DNA from: Megaustenia siamemsis
Taxonomy: Eukaryota > Mollusca > Gastropoda > Stylommatophora > Ariophantidae
Direction of reading: 5' to 3'
Length of the DNA: 64,000 nt
Assembly: GCA_032433765.1 (NCBI GenBank)
Contig: JAVIAB010000160.1
Location: 39,030,417-39,094,416 of the forward strand
Shown here in pieces: positions 43,332 through 55,550 of the stretch; within the stretch, counting starts at the first letter, position 1, and each line of letters opens with the position of its first letter. Below the pieces are notes generated by a model that saw only the letters and a program-made list of their open reading frames with translations, made no database searches and was not told the DNA's origin. A program made the position numbers and the translations under genes.

Positions 43332-43515
43332 TTTGAGGGGAAAATACAAGATAGGTGAGGTAGAGGCAGACTAAGAGGTCTAATAACAGCAAAAGATGAA
43401 CAGGTAAACCTGTGACAACATACACCATCAAGGCAAGAGACAGAGTAAAATGCCGTCCCATGGAGGCCAACTTTCGACGGGAAGACGGCACCCAATGAAT
43501 GAATGCATTTTTTGT
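43332..43515 (+). mobile_element. RTE-like LINE fragment, 3' portion
   Basis: Continuation of 42440-43071: GGGGAAAATACAAGATAGGT, GGCAGACTAAGAGG, ACACCATCAAGGCAAGAGAC and GGAGGCCAACTTTCGACGGG then GAAGACGGCACCCAATGAATGAATG. The end is an AATG-like short repeat. Confidence 0.82.
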
Positions 43516-43856
43516 GAATGCCCCCTTTGTCTGAGCGGTTCTCCACAGTAACTCTTTCGTGCGACCTCCAACTAAAATTCAAATCTGAATATAAGAAGAT
43601 TATCAAAATCAATCGGCACATTATCGAAACGTTACACACGTTGCAAAGTAGGAAGTGAACCCAAACCACAAAACTTTATCATTAGCTCTCCATTATTCCC
43701 CTGGTAATGTACGCCTAAAGAGAATCTAGAGCAGAACAGATCTGATCAAAGTCTTTGTGAAACAACGCCACTGGGAAGATAGTAAAGATAAGAAAGATAA
43801 AAGAAATAACATCTTCATGCTTCAAGTGTGACACATAGGGAATATAGTATATCCTC
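43516..43856. other. Intronic spacer
   Basis: No recognised features. Confidence 0.45.
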
Positions 43857-43937
43857 TCCTTCTTCTTCTTTTCTCTTTCACTGATACCTAAAAGGTGTCG
43901 TGATTTATATCATTTGTCGTTCTTGTGCTGCTCGAAT
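43857..43937 (-). mobile_element. LINE 3'-terminal stub
   Basis: CACTGATACCTAAAAGGTGT, CGTGATTTATATCATTTGTC and GTTCTTGTGCTGCTCGAA are nearly identical to 41310-41365, the 3' end of the RTE-like LINE at 41278-42141. An 80-bp truncated insertion. Confidence 0.8.
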
Positions 43938-44581
43938 TTAGTATATTGTGCTCATAATTTACAGACAATCGGCTCCTTTTAGGGATGTATGATTAACATC
44001 ACGTCAGTTCGCTTTTTTTCGGAAAAAAAAAACAATCTCTCATTTAAGATTTGGTGAACTAGAAGCTGGTCTACCTGGGGAATGAGCTCCACTTATATCA
44101 CTTACTACTGACACGTAACAAATAACAAATAGATATGAAGGAAACTAATAGTCAACGCCTTTAGGTACGGAACATGATAATGGTATTAGAGGTATAGAGG
44201 TATTGCAGAATAATACTCAGATAAATATTTCCTTGACACCATCGAAGTTGAAAATACAACAAAAATAATGGAAATGGCTGAAGTAACAGTGAGGATATCA
44301 GTGTCACTTATTATATTCGTTTCCATTAGTTGGATTATTAGCACGATTCTTGTAGACAACATGTTGCTTGCAAGCTACCAGGTACTAGGATGTGTATAGT
44401 ATAGATGTTGAGGTTAGATCGAGATACCAGATTACACACACGAGTAAGAGAGAGAAAGGGAGAGAGAGAAAGAGAAAGGGGCATAGATAGATAGAGAGAA
44501 AGAGAGAGAGAGAGAGATAGGTTCATAAAGAAAACCTGTAGAATGAATGGTATATTGGATGGATGGTTGTAAAAAAGTGAA
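43938..44581. other. Intronic spacer with a GA-rich patch
   Basis: AGAGAGA-rich at 44448-44520. No gene. Confidence 0.45.
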
Positions 44582-44756
44582 GAGACCCGTCACGCCAAGT
44601 GCCGTATAGGGAATATGGTGCTAGTGACTATAATTTTTACAGACCTTAGGCACAAGATTTTTGGTGAAATGTGGTCGGTATTACGCCCGTGCCACTTTAC
44701 TTTCCCAGAAAAAAATCCGGTACCCATTATGGCTGGGTGAACCTGGGGCCGTTTGC
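44582..44756 (-). mobile_element. tRNA-derived SINE, family A, 5'-truncated copy
   Basis: It contains the 3' end (CCCGTCACGCCAAGTGCCGT on plus), the TACGCCCGTGCCACTTTACT block and GGCTGGGTGAACCTGGGGCC; the tRNA-like head is missing. It ends next to a region leading into the GACA/GATA microsatellite. Confidence 0.87.
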
Positions 44757-44937
44757 TGGCAGACACAATAAATAGACACAAGCACATAGACAAATAAACA
44801 CATTCACAAACGGATATTGGTACGGACAAATAAGCGTACAAGCATACGGATAAATAGAGTTGCATGATGGAGAATGATAGGTAAAGATTAGAAGACATAT
44901 AAGTGGGGCAAATAGGCAGATGGACAGAAAACCACAC

Positions 44938-46478
<1,541 letters not shown>

Positions 46479-46781
46479 CTTTGAAATACGTAAGAAAATT
46501 CTTCTGAGGAATTTCGAAGTCTGGTTACCGGGGTCACATAATCAGTAGATTCCCCATTCTCATCCTTGACTGTGAGCAGTTTCTCAATGTTCTCGGAATA
46601 TTTCTCCACGTCATAAGGCACTTCATGGATTGTGTTGTTTGAATCATCCTTCAGGACACACATTGTAGCGGAAATGACGTAGTCCAAAGCTGTAACCATG
46701 ACATCCGCGACGCCACCAAGCCAAAAGCTGTTGATTGCTAGGAGACCTTCAGGAAGCTGAGCTATTATCTCTGGTTCACGG
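46479..46781 (-). CDS. NMDA receptor-like exon: second lobe of amino-terminal domain
   Basis: The exon is 303 bp, with acceptor TTTTCCTGTCTACAG and donor GTAAGATT, both strong. It opens with one base of a split codon and ends with two, so it can join the 32319-32593 exon in frame. The translation is REPEIIAQLPEGLLAINSFW, LGGVADVMVTALDYVISATM, then a polar stretch and EEFSYVFQ. Family knowledge: NMDA subunits have a F/LPxGLL/IxV motif followed by an amphipathic helix in the second lobe of the amino-terminal domain, and LPEGLLAI fits. The exon is not in a repeat. The preceding exon required (ending in two bases) was not found between 46782 and 49048. Confidence 0.72.
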
Positions 46782-46882
46782 CTGTAGACAGGAAAAGAGA
46801 AATTAGACATTTTAATTTCCTTAATTTTCTAGTTTACCTTTTTAGGAATATACATTTAGAAACATTTGTTTAAATCTCGTGA

Positions 46883-47345
46883 CATCATCATCAAGTACCG
46901 GGCCTTCTGGCGTAGGTGATCATGTCACTCCACAACTTTCGACAGTTATTTAACATTTCTGTTGTGGACCTTCTGCCAAGTAATTCTTTTAAGCTGTCTG
47001 GTATCTTTGTTTCTTTGCTTCCCTCTTCGCCCCTAAATTTTTCCAGTTGTTAGAATACTTTCCAGCTGTTGCTTTCTCATTGCCTGGCAGAAAAATGATT
47101 GTTTTTTTTTTCTAATATTTGAAACTAGCGCTCTTTTTACTTTGGCCTCTTTCAGAACGTTTTCATTTACTCTTCTAAACTGTCCGTAGTATTCTCAACA
47201 TTCTTCTGTAAAACCACATTTCTACAGACTCCAGTGATTTTCTTATCTGTTGTCCTACTGTCCGTGATTTACATACATATGTTAAGATTGGCTCTACATA
47301 ACATTTAAGAACTCTTTTCCTTGTTTCTATTGTAAAAAATGGTAA
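46883..47345 (-). mobile_element. LINE 3' fragment, GAT-tail family
   Basis: Same family and orientation as 26010-26594: begins on plus with ATCATCATCAAGTACCGGGC, and on the minus strand encodes RKRVLKCYVEPILTYVCKSR and SVEMWFYRRMLRI. A 6-bp TCGTGA flanks both ends, a weak candidate target duplication. Confidence 0.82.
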
Positions 47346-47490
47346 TTGTCGTGATAATATAAGATAATTTATTTTCTTTATTTTCGAGTTTAGTGTCGCA
47401 ATGATAACCAATAATAAAGCTTTCTTAACTCTCTAGCAGGACGACCCCAGGCTAAACAGCTCATACCCTCAAGTTTAGCATAATAATTGG

Positions 47491-47506
47491 GGGGGGGGGG
47501 GGGGAG
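47491..47506. repeat. Poly-G run
   Basis: About 14 consecutive G then AGGG. Possible sequencing length ambiguity. Confidence 0.9.
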
Positions 47507-47574
47507 GGTAGACAGTTACATCGTTTATTCTTTATGTTCGAGTTTAGAGTCCGAAGTACAGATAAATATTCTAG

Positions 47575-47795
47575 TTTCAGTCTTCTTATTTTACTTCATC
47601 TTATTTTCTTCATCTTATTTTTGTCTTCATCTTATTTTCTTCATCTTATTTTTGTCTTCATCTTATTTTCTTCATCTTATTTGTGTCTTCATCTTATTTT
47701 CTTCATCTTATTTTTGTCTTCATCTTATTTTCTTCATCTTATTTTCTTCATCTTATTTTCTTCATCTTATTTTGCTTCATCTTATTTTTTCTTCT
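47575..47795. repeat. CTTCATCTTATTTT minisatellite
   Basis: A 14-15-bp unit (TCTTCATCTTATTTT) with a longer variant containing TGTCTTCATC, largely alternating, over about 220 bp. Confidence 0.92.
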
Positions 47796-47859
47796 TGTAT
47801 AACGATACATCGAGTTAATAAGAAAAGTGTGACCTGTCGAAAGTATGTTTAATGTCTTT

Positions 47860-47972
47860 ATTATTATGACTGTTATTATTTATCATCATTTTCGTCATCA
47901 TCATAATCATCATCATCAGTATTATCATTATTATAATTATTATTATCATTATTAATATTACTATTACTATCA
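47860..47972. repeat. ATT/ATC-rich simple sequence
   Basis: Trinucleotide-rich sequence (TCATCATCATAATCATCATC-like then TTATTATTAT-like). Confidence 0.85.
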
Positions 47973-47974
47973 GA

Positions 47975-48655
47975 AAATACTCAAAACCCACAAGTGGATA
48001 TCAAAATTGAAGGAATAGACATGGAGACAGTTCAGAACTACAACTACCTTGGACATACTATAACAAGTGATGGAAAATGTAAAACTGAAATAAACAAAAG
48101 AACAGGAATGGCAAAAAGTCATTTTAATGCCATGAAAAATATACTAATATCAAAACAAATAACACCAAGTATAAAATTAAGAATAGCAAAATATTATATC
48201 TTCTCAACATTCCTGTATGCAGCAGAAACATGGACATTATACAAGAAAACAGAACAGAAAATTGAAGCCTTTGAAATTTGTATTTATAGAAGAATAGGAA
48301 GAATTCTAAGGAAAGAAAAGAAAACCAACAATGAAGTTTTAAAAAAATGAAAAGAGAACTACTAAATACAATTCAAACAAGACAAATGAGACTTGTTGTT
48401 GTTGCAACAACAACAACAACAACAACAAATGAGATTTTTGAGGGCATGTTAAATGACACAACAGCCTACTAAAAGCAATCTTGGAAAGAAAAATGCAAGG
48501 TAAAAGAGGCAGACCAAGTCTAACATGTATGAGTAACATCGAAAGAAAGATAAGTCAGAATATGACAAACTGCACCATCAAAGCAAGAGAAAGAAGAGCG
48601 GAATGGCGCTCCATAGTAGCCAACCTTCGATGCGGAGACGGCACTCAATGATGAT
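47975..48655 (+). mobile_element. RTE-like LINE fragment with a GTT/AAC insertion
   Basis: Frame of 118 codons: VQNYNYLGHTITSDGKCKTE, MAKSHFNAMKNILISKQITP, RIAKYYIFSTFLYAAETWTL, FEICIYRRIGRILR and KTNNEVLKK, then a frame change and a tail with RQMRLV. The inverted GTT/AAC tract at about 48393-48428 interrupts that region. It ends GCACTCAATGATGATGATTA. The catalytic box has been lost by 5' truncation. Same family as 20672-21215, 42440-43515 and 49455-49815. Confidence 0.88.
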
Positions 48656-49048
48656 GATTACCATCACTGTTATTATTACTAAACCAGTGTGCCATATATA
48701 AACCAGCGTAATCGCTGTAATTATACTCCTCTAACTGATGATGATGAGCGTTGTGTTCCCCGTGATGAAGTTGGTGTTATCGTTCCGTCTGCTGTAAAGT
48801 AAGACCGGATCTAACCAGACAGAACACATCTTCTTGACTTCCTCTAGAAGCTACAGAACAGGACAACAGTGGCGGACATAAACAATCGAGAGCAACCCCA
48901 TTAAGAAAACTTATAGAGTATGGCACAATTAACCAATTTTATGGCATGAATACATCGAAAGCTAAAAATTGCAAAAATCTGCAATCCAAATTCACATAAT
49001 ACTCACAGACTCATTGGTGAAATATATAAATCTACAACTGCTACTCAC
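48656..49048. other. Intronic spacer
   Basis: No exon that would bridge 49049 and 46781 could be recognised. Confidence 0.45.
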
Positions 49049-49128
49049 TTGCCCGATGTGGGCGCCCATAACTTTGATTTGTAGAAGTGTAAACGTGACA
49101 TGAAGACTCTCAGCATAAACCCTGCAGC
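49049..49128 (-). CDS. Candidate NMDA receptor-like exon, amino-terminal domain
   Basis: The exon is 80 bp, with acceptor CTATTTTTTTCCCAG and donor GTGAGT. It starts with two bases completing a serine codon left by the 49311-49399 exon and reads CRVYAESLHVTFTLLQIKVM then GAHIGQ in phase 0. The pattern (strand, then an amphipathic helix ending in MG) resembles the part of NMDA amino-terminal domains that precedes the GxxYxW strand. No invariant motif is present, so the call depends on phase and position. An alternative donor GTGAGT further downstream at about 49009 is possible. It does not join the 46479-46781 exon in phase, so an exon is missing in between. Confidence 0.5.
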
Positions 49129-49310
49129 CTGGGAAAAAAATAGCTGCATACCGCAATCTTTGGAAACGTACTCTAAAGGTCCAACTCAAATAAGAAGTAG
49201 ACAGACTCATAGAAAAAGAGATTACACAGCGAAAGAAAAAAAAAAATAACATTTTTAGGGCTCGCTGAAAAATCCATAGTCAACAGACGGAGGCTACTAC
49301 TGCTACTCAC

Positions 49311-49399
49311 TTGCCTCTATCAGTGTAACAGAACTTCTAAGTCCTTTAATACTGTCCAGGATGGGCCCAAACGTCAACATCATGTCTTTGTCTAGGTAA
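49311..49399 (-). CDS. Candidate NMDA receptor-like exon, amino-terminal domain first lobe
   Basis: The exon is 89 bp (one base, 29 codons, one base) with donor GTGAGT and acceptor AGAGGCATTCAG. The translation is YLDKDMMLTFGPILDSIKGL then RSSVTLIEA. This fits the helix-strand unit in which NMDA amino-terminal domains have xFxPIxDxxxxxxWxxVxLI, although the tryptophan is replaced. The join to 49049-49128 is in phase. The first 15 bases of its downstream intron (GTGAGTAGCAGTAGT) resemble those of the next intron (GTGAGTAGCAGTTGT). Confidence 0.52.
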
Positions 49400-49454
49400 C
49401 TGAATGCCTCTGTTTAGCTAAACTTTCTACTTCATTTCTAGCTGTCTATTCCTA

Positions 49455-49815
49455 TCTATTCCTCATAATCCGCATCGAAGGTTGGCTACCATGGAGCGCC
49501 ATTCCATTCTCTCTTGCTTTGATGTGCAGATTGACGTGTCCAACTTTTGACGTTACTCGTCCATGTTGGACTTGGTCTGCCTCTAACTCTTTTACCTTGT
49601 ATTTTCCCCTTCCAAGATTACTTTTAATAGGATGCTGTGTTTTTTAACATGCCCCAAAAATCTTTTTTGTCTTGTTTGAATTGTATTTAGTAGTTCTCTT
49701 TTAAATTTTAGTTATTTTAAGACTTCATCGTTTGTTTTCTTTTCTTTCCATCCAATTCTTCATAATCTTCTATAAATCCACACTACAAAGGCTTAAATTA
49801 TCTCTTCTGTTCTCC
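49455..49815 (-). mobile_element. RTE-like LINE 3' fragment
   Basis: Reverse complement carries the same tail as 48360-48650: CATAATCCGCATCGAAGGTT, GGCTACCATGGAGCGCCATT and GGACTTGGTCTGCCTCTAAC on plus correspond to the ANLRCG, EWRSM and GRPS peptides on minus. Heavily mutated. Confidence 0.78.
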
Positions 49816-51379
49816 GTCTCGCTGGCGCAAATTGCTAATCTAAAACTGTTATAGGTTGAATTATTTTATCTTTATATTACTTTTGTTATTATCTTGACAG
49901 CACTGCACATGACATTGATCACAACGTAGTCAACACAATCATCACAGACTTTCTCATATATTATCAATCATAACCAAGTTTATTGATCTTTAACTTGGCA
50001 CGTGATACATAATAGTGGATGCACTTCTCTTAGAATTACTGTTCTTTAATTCTGGACGTTCAGAAGGTTATCACCAAATATTTATTGAACTGTCCACAAG
50101 TGCATATTATAGATTAATATCTTTCACAACTTACTTACGACTTCTTATAGGAAATATGAAGCATAACTTGGAAACACTCTCAGAAACACTTCCACGAATA
50201 AATGTTCATTATGTACTAATTCACTTGTTATGGTTCTGTCTACTGCTCAAATAATTTTATAAGCCACTGCTATCTTTACTACTCTTTATTCTGTTCCTTA
50301 ATAACTTCTCAACTAACTTAAGACTACAAACTACTTTCTGACTTTCAATTCCTAACTACGTTTCGATTCTAACTTAAATTCCTAATTATTTTCCTGACTA
50401 CTGAACTACCAACTTACTGAAAGCCTATTGTGTCTAAGCTTAAATACCCCAACATAACTCTGCCATGGAATAAATACAGCCAATGAATTTATTGCAATTG
50501 TCGCGAAGTGACAACTTGCAACCCCTTGAATCAATCGGATCTCATCATTCTGACCCATAGTTGAAATATGTCTAAGACTTGACTAAACAAACTGTTTATG
50601 ACTCCGTGAGTTGTCTGCTCAGTGACTTCCACCTCCAAATTTAACCGCTCCGTGACTTCTGTCTCAAGATTGTCCAAACAAGCTGTTTGTGACTCTAACA
50701 TACCCTCTGGTCAGCTTGACCCCTCCTGAGTTTCAAAATAATGTTTACTTCATGACTTTGACCTGTCCTGGAAGTTGTTTGTCAACCTATTTACCGGACG
50801 GTCAAGCCATGCGTTTATCCCCACTTCCACAACGACTGCTTAGGAAATTTCCATTCCCCCATAACATGTAATGTCCAAGTATAATTGCCACACCCTTCCT
50901 TCACCTTAGTCCTCGGTGGGTTGTCCACTACCCCCTATGAACTTTCCATTCCCACAACTTGTTATTCCGTCACAAATACTGATGACCGCTATTCTATGTC
51001 ACTGTCATTGTCAGTTAAGAAATGGGTACTAGCTGAGTTACCTGACCCGTACTTTCATTCACCTTTACTGTTACAAAACCTTAATTATTGTCGTTCCAAG
51101 ATACCAGCGAGAACTGACTAAATTCAGGACCCTAGCCCAATTTATTTAGACAGGTAGACTAGGATGGCATATTCCAACTTTCGATGATCATTATATTATA
51201 AAGCTGAAATTTAAACAAAATTATTAAGACCACATTAAGTGCACTCCATAATGCTCGGTAAAGATCAAATATGAAGCGAGTTTTCTTGTAGCATCACTTA
51301 ACTGTAGCGCTGTGGTTGATCCTACAGTGATTCAAGTGTTCCAAAACCAAGTTCAGTTTATTTCAAGTTCGACAGGTTT
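49816..51379. other. Long spacer, nothing recognised
   Basis: About 1.5 kb of non-repetitive, AT-rich sequence. Short open frames at 50015-50254, 50689-50871 and 50885-51121 show no recognisable domain or splice context. The stretch 50570-50720 has a loosely repeated CTGTTTxTGACTC element. Confidence 0.45.
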
Positions 51380-52960
51380 GATACCGTCACATAAACCACA
51401 TCACATTCCACCATTAAATACATCATATTACACCGTCACATAAACCACATCACATTCCACAATTAAATACATCATATTACACCGTTACATAAACCACATC
51501 ACATTCCACATTAAATACATCATATTACACCGTTACATAAACCACATCACATTCCACAATTAAATACATCATATTACACCGTCACATAAACCACATCACA
51601 TTCCACCATTAAATACATCATATTACACCGTTACATAAACCACACCACATTCCACAATTAAATACATCATATTACACCGTCACATAAACCACATCACATT
51701 CCACCATTAAATACATCATATTACACCGTTACATAAACCACATCACATTCCACCATTAAATACATCATATTACACCGTTACATAAACCACATCACGTTCC
51801 ACCATTAAATACATCATATTACACCGTTACATAAACCACATCACATTCCACCATTAAATACATCATATTACACCGTTACATAAACCACATCACATTCCAC
51901 AATTAAATACATCATACTACACCGTTACATAAACCACATCACATTCCACCATTAAATACATCATATTACACCGTTACATAAACCACATCACATTCCACCA
52001 TTAAATACATCATATTACACCGTTACATAAACCACATCGCATTCCACCATTAAATACATCATAGTACACCGTTACATAAACCACATCACCTTCCACCATT
52101 AAATACATCATATTACACCGTTACATAAACCACAACACATTCCACGATTAAATACATCATATTACACCGTTACATAAACCACATCACCTTCCATCATTAA
52201 ATACATCATATTACACCGTTACATAAACCACATCACATTCCACCATTAAATACATCATATTACACAAACCACATCACATTCCACCATTAAATACATCATA
52301 TTACACCGTTACATAAACCACATCACCTTCCACCATTAAATACATCATATTTCACCGTTACATAAACCACATCACCTTCCACCATTAAATACATCATATT
52401 ACACCGTTACATAAACCACATCACCTTCCACCATTAAATACATCACATTACACCGTTACATAAACCACATCACATTCCACCATTAAATACATCACATTAC
52501 ACCGTTACATAAACCACACCACATTCCACAATTAAATACATCACATTACACCGTTACATAAACTACACCACATTCAACAATTAAATACATCATACTACAC
52601 CGTTACATAAACCACACCACATTCCACTATTAAATACATCATATTACACCGTTACATAAACCAAATCACATTCCACCATTAAATACATCATATTACACCG
52701 CTACATAAACCAAATCACATTCCACCATTAAATACATCATATTACACCGTTACATAAACCACACCACATTCCACAATTAAATACATCACATTACACCGTT
52801 ACATAAACCACATCACATTCCACCATTAAATACATCACATTACACCGTTACATAAACCACACCACATTACACCATTAAATACATCACATTCTTTACAATG
52901 TTACATACACCACATCATTACACATATCACATCACATTACACCATTTCATACACCCCATC
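51380..52960. repeat. 49-bp satellite, about 32 copies
   Basis: Unit TTACACCGTTACATAAACCA plus CATCACATTCCACCATTAAA and TACATCATA. Variants include CCGTCAC, CACCTTCC, CAATTAAA and CACATTACACC. One unit is shortened at about 52258-52270, and the last units are degenerate. Confidence 0.97.
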
Positions 52961-53091
52961 GCATTAACTCATTGTATAAATTGTGCTCGTTTTGCCACAT
53001 CCGATCTTTCTGAGCAACATTTGCTCCTACAAAACAACCACAATAAAAAATAAATAAAAACAATGATTAGAATTTAAAGGCAAAACAAATA

Positions 53092-53379
53092 TTGAGACAG
53101 CTACCCTCTATACTTCAACAAAAAGCAATACTTATTACCACGAAGAAACAATTTATACAGAGTATCATCACTCCCACATTGTACTACAATGCCAAACATG
53201 GTCACGTACAATTAAGCATTAAAAAAACACTTGTCACCACTGACATGCAATGTCTAAGAAAATCGCTTGGAGTGTCCATAAATGACGCAATCAGAAATGA
53301 TATAAGAGAAAGAGTAGATTCTGAACCTAACCTAAACTTATTCAGAAATTTAAAAAAATGCCTTATGATTCCTTACTAT
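53092..53379 (+). mobile_element. RTE-like LINE fragment, host of a nested insertion
   Basis: Frame: RQLPSILQQKAILITTKKQF, IQSIITPTLYYNAKHGHVQL, TTDMQCLRKSLGVSINDAIR and NDIRERVDSEPNLNLFRN. This parallels the LINE at 41278-42141 (PNISMPAKQQMINSIFIPTL). The end at 53370-53379 (TCCTTACTAT) is the target of the next insertion. Confidence 0.78.
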
Positions 53380-53880
53380 CATCATCATCATCATCAAGTA
53401 CCGGGCCTAGTGGCGTAAGTGATCATGTCTCTCCACAACTTTCGATATCGGCAGCTATTTATCATTTCTGTTGTTGACCTTCTGCCAAGCCATTCTCTTA
53501 AGCTGTCTGTTATTTTTTCTCTTTGCTTCCCTCTATCCCTCAATTTTTCCAGTTGTTACAATATATTCAAGTTGTTCTCTTCACATTACATGGCCAAAAA
53601 ATGATGATTGTTTCTTCATAATATTGGAAATTATCTCTCTTTTTGCTTTGACCTCTCTCAGAACCTCTTCATTTCTCTTCTTAGCTGTCCATGGTATTCT
53701 GAACATTCTTCTGTAGAACCACATTTCTACCGACTCCAGTTATTTTTTTGTATGTTGTCCTATTGTCCATGACTCGCATCCATATGTTAAGACTGGCTCT
53801 ACATAACATTTAAGAACTCTTTTTCTTGTTTCTATTGTCAAAAATGGATTGCATAGTATTTTCCTCATTTTTTAGAAAGC
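53380..53880 (-). mobile_element. LINE 3' fragment, GAT-tail family, nested, with 10-bp target duplication
   Basis: The plus strand starts with ATCATCATCATCATCAAGTA (tail), then ACCGGGCCTAGTGGCGTAAG. The minus strand carries decayed RKRVLKCYVEPVLTYGCESW-type sequence. TCCTTACTAT stands at 53370-53379 and 53881-53890. Family as 26010-26594. Confidence 0.9.
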
Positions 53881-53900
53881 TCCTTACTATAAAAAAGCAA

Positions 53901-54150
53901 ATGAAAGTGCCCCCGTCACGCCAAGTGGCGTATAGGGAATATGGTGTTAGTGACCATAAATTTTAGAGACCTTCGGCACACGATTTTTGGGGTAATGTGG
54001 TCGGTATTACGCCCGTGCCGCTTTACTTTCCCAGAAAAAAATCCGGTACCCATTAAAAGCTGGGTGAACCCGGAAGCCGTCGGTTGGGATCGAACCCTAC
54101 CTCTTGTCCTTTGTAGTCCAGTTCACTAACCACTGAGCTATCGCGGCTCC
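53901..54150 (-). mobile_element. tRNA-derived SINE, family A, full-length copy
   Basis: A complete copy on the minus strand: GGAGCCGCGATAGCTCAGTG at 54150 down to GACGGGGGCACTTTCATTTG at about 53890-53905. It lies immediately next to the nested LINE and within older LINE sequence. Confidence 0.93.
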
Positions 54151-54151
54151 T

Positions 54152-54460
54152 AGATACTGAACCTAAATTAAACTTATTCGGAAATAACAAATAAACCGGT
54201 TTGCAAATCTAGAGGTCATGACGTGTGATTCCTTACCATACAACGCATATATTAAAAGAGGAGAAGTGAGAAAGGAGAAGAGCAAGAGGCAGTCCAACAG
54301 CAAGATGGACAGATAACATCAAAGAAACGTTACAACGCCAGTTGACAATGATTGAAGCCGCCTAAGGGGCGAGAACCAGAACTTTGTATCTCCCTCAACA
54401 CTCGAAAGTGTACAAGTGGAATCGAAGAAATAAAGAAAGAATTATAACTGAGCTTCTTGA
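54152..54460 (+). mobile_element. RTE-like LINE 3' end
   Basis: AGATACTGAACCTAAATTAA repeats the sequence of about 53315 (same LINE family), then continues to the 3' end: RGRPTARWTDNIKETLQRQL, MIEAA and REPELCISLNTRKCTSG. This end is the likely source type for the 44- and 55-bp minisatellites at 11863-12475. Confidence 0.8.
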
Positions 54461-54807
54461 ATGTGAAGAAATATTCCATGAAAATTGTAGCAGTAGAACT
54501 ACGATATTGGAAACAAAAGGAGGAAAGACATAGTTAATACAGATCGCGTTATTATCTTCTATTTCACAGGTTCAGAACGCTGATACTACGCAAAATTACA
54601 AATAAATCAGTTCATATTTCTTTGACAAATGAGCTGTTGGTGGCAATCTACGACACACACTTGACCACTGAGGTCACGGTTAACGAACCAGTGCTGACAA
54701 AGAACCTATTGCATGAAAATGTGGTTTTCTGAAAACACAACAATCGAAGCGAGGATGCAAACTTTGGTGCTACGAAGTTGGATGAGTCGGGCCTAATGGC
54801 GTAATAA
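54461..54807. other. Spacer, nothing recognised
   Basis: No supported features. Confidence 0.45.
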
Positions 54808-55040
54808 TCGATGATCACACATTTAATACATTTATTGTATGGATTCACTTTATCGACGATCACTCATTTAATACATTTATTCTATGGATTCACTTTATCG
54901 ATGATCACTCATTTAATACATTTATTGTATGGAATCACTTTATCGATGATCACTCATTTAATACATTTATTGTATGGATTCACTTTATTGATGATCACTC
55001 ATTTAATACATTTATTGTGTGGAATCACTTTATTGACGCT
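54808..55040. repeat. 45-bp tandem repeat, five copies
   Basis: Unit GATCACTCATTTAATACATT plus TATTGTATGGATTCACTTTATCGAT. The period is a multiple of three, so the frame stays open. Unrelated in sequence to the 45-bp satellite at 28805. Confidence 0.93.
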
Positions 55041-55163
55041 CGTCCGTTGATATATTAGTGAGCAGATACACAGATAAGTATGGGATCAAGAGAAAAGAAT
55101 GATATACAAATAAACAAAGATAAACAAACAGATACACAAACAGGTCTCAACGTGGAAACTCAC

Positions 55164-55250
55164 GGATCAAATGACATTTGTGACCTTTGATGTCCAAGCC
55201 GATGAGATGAATACCCAGTCTTATCATAGTTGGATATAATAACAGACATT
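55164..55250 (-). CDS. Weak candidate upstream exon of the NMDA-receptor-like gene
   Basis: The minus-strand frame SVIISNYDKTGYSSHRLGHQ then RSQMSFD ends with two bases before a GTGAGT donor. That phase fits the one-base start of the 49311-49399 exon (joined residue P). The 5' boundary is not fixed; a purine-rich GGGGGAGAGGGG lies just upstream, an unlikely acceptor environment. There is no family motif. Listed because the donor and phase fit. Confidence 0.28.
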
Positions 55251-55372
55251 CCCCTCTCCCCCCTCTCCACATTGTTAAAGTCAAGCAAATAAAAGAGTAC
55301 ATGGCATGTGAAGACAATAAGAGGAAACCATATACCACAGACCGGGTTGGTGGTGGTTGTGATCGCCTGATG

Positions 55373-55510
55373 ACAAAAGTATTCTAGAGTATTGTGGTAG
55401 ACTAGAATATTCCTCTTCATCATACGTCCTTACAAGGACGTAGTGGACGTGTCTGCGTTGTGTTGTGGCTTGCAGTATAACTGTTATATTTGCGCCTTTC
55501 GGCCCAACAC
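55373..55510 (+). repeat. Unclassified dispersed repeat Z, copy 2
   Basis: Nearly identical to 31871-32008 over 138 bp, ending at GGCCCAACAC in both. Confidence 0.8.
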
Positions 55511-55550
55511 ACAGACCGGGTTAATTATTTGTTTGTTTGTTTATTTGTTT

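Noticed and set aside
47491..47506. Assembly gap or misjoin at the poly-G run
   Set aside because: No change of flanking context and no ambiguous bases; only the length of the run may be uncertain.
51380..52960. Possible CRISPR array (regularly spaced repeats)
   Set aside because: Units are contiguous without unique spacers and the window is eukaryotic. The same applies to the other arrays.
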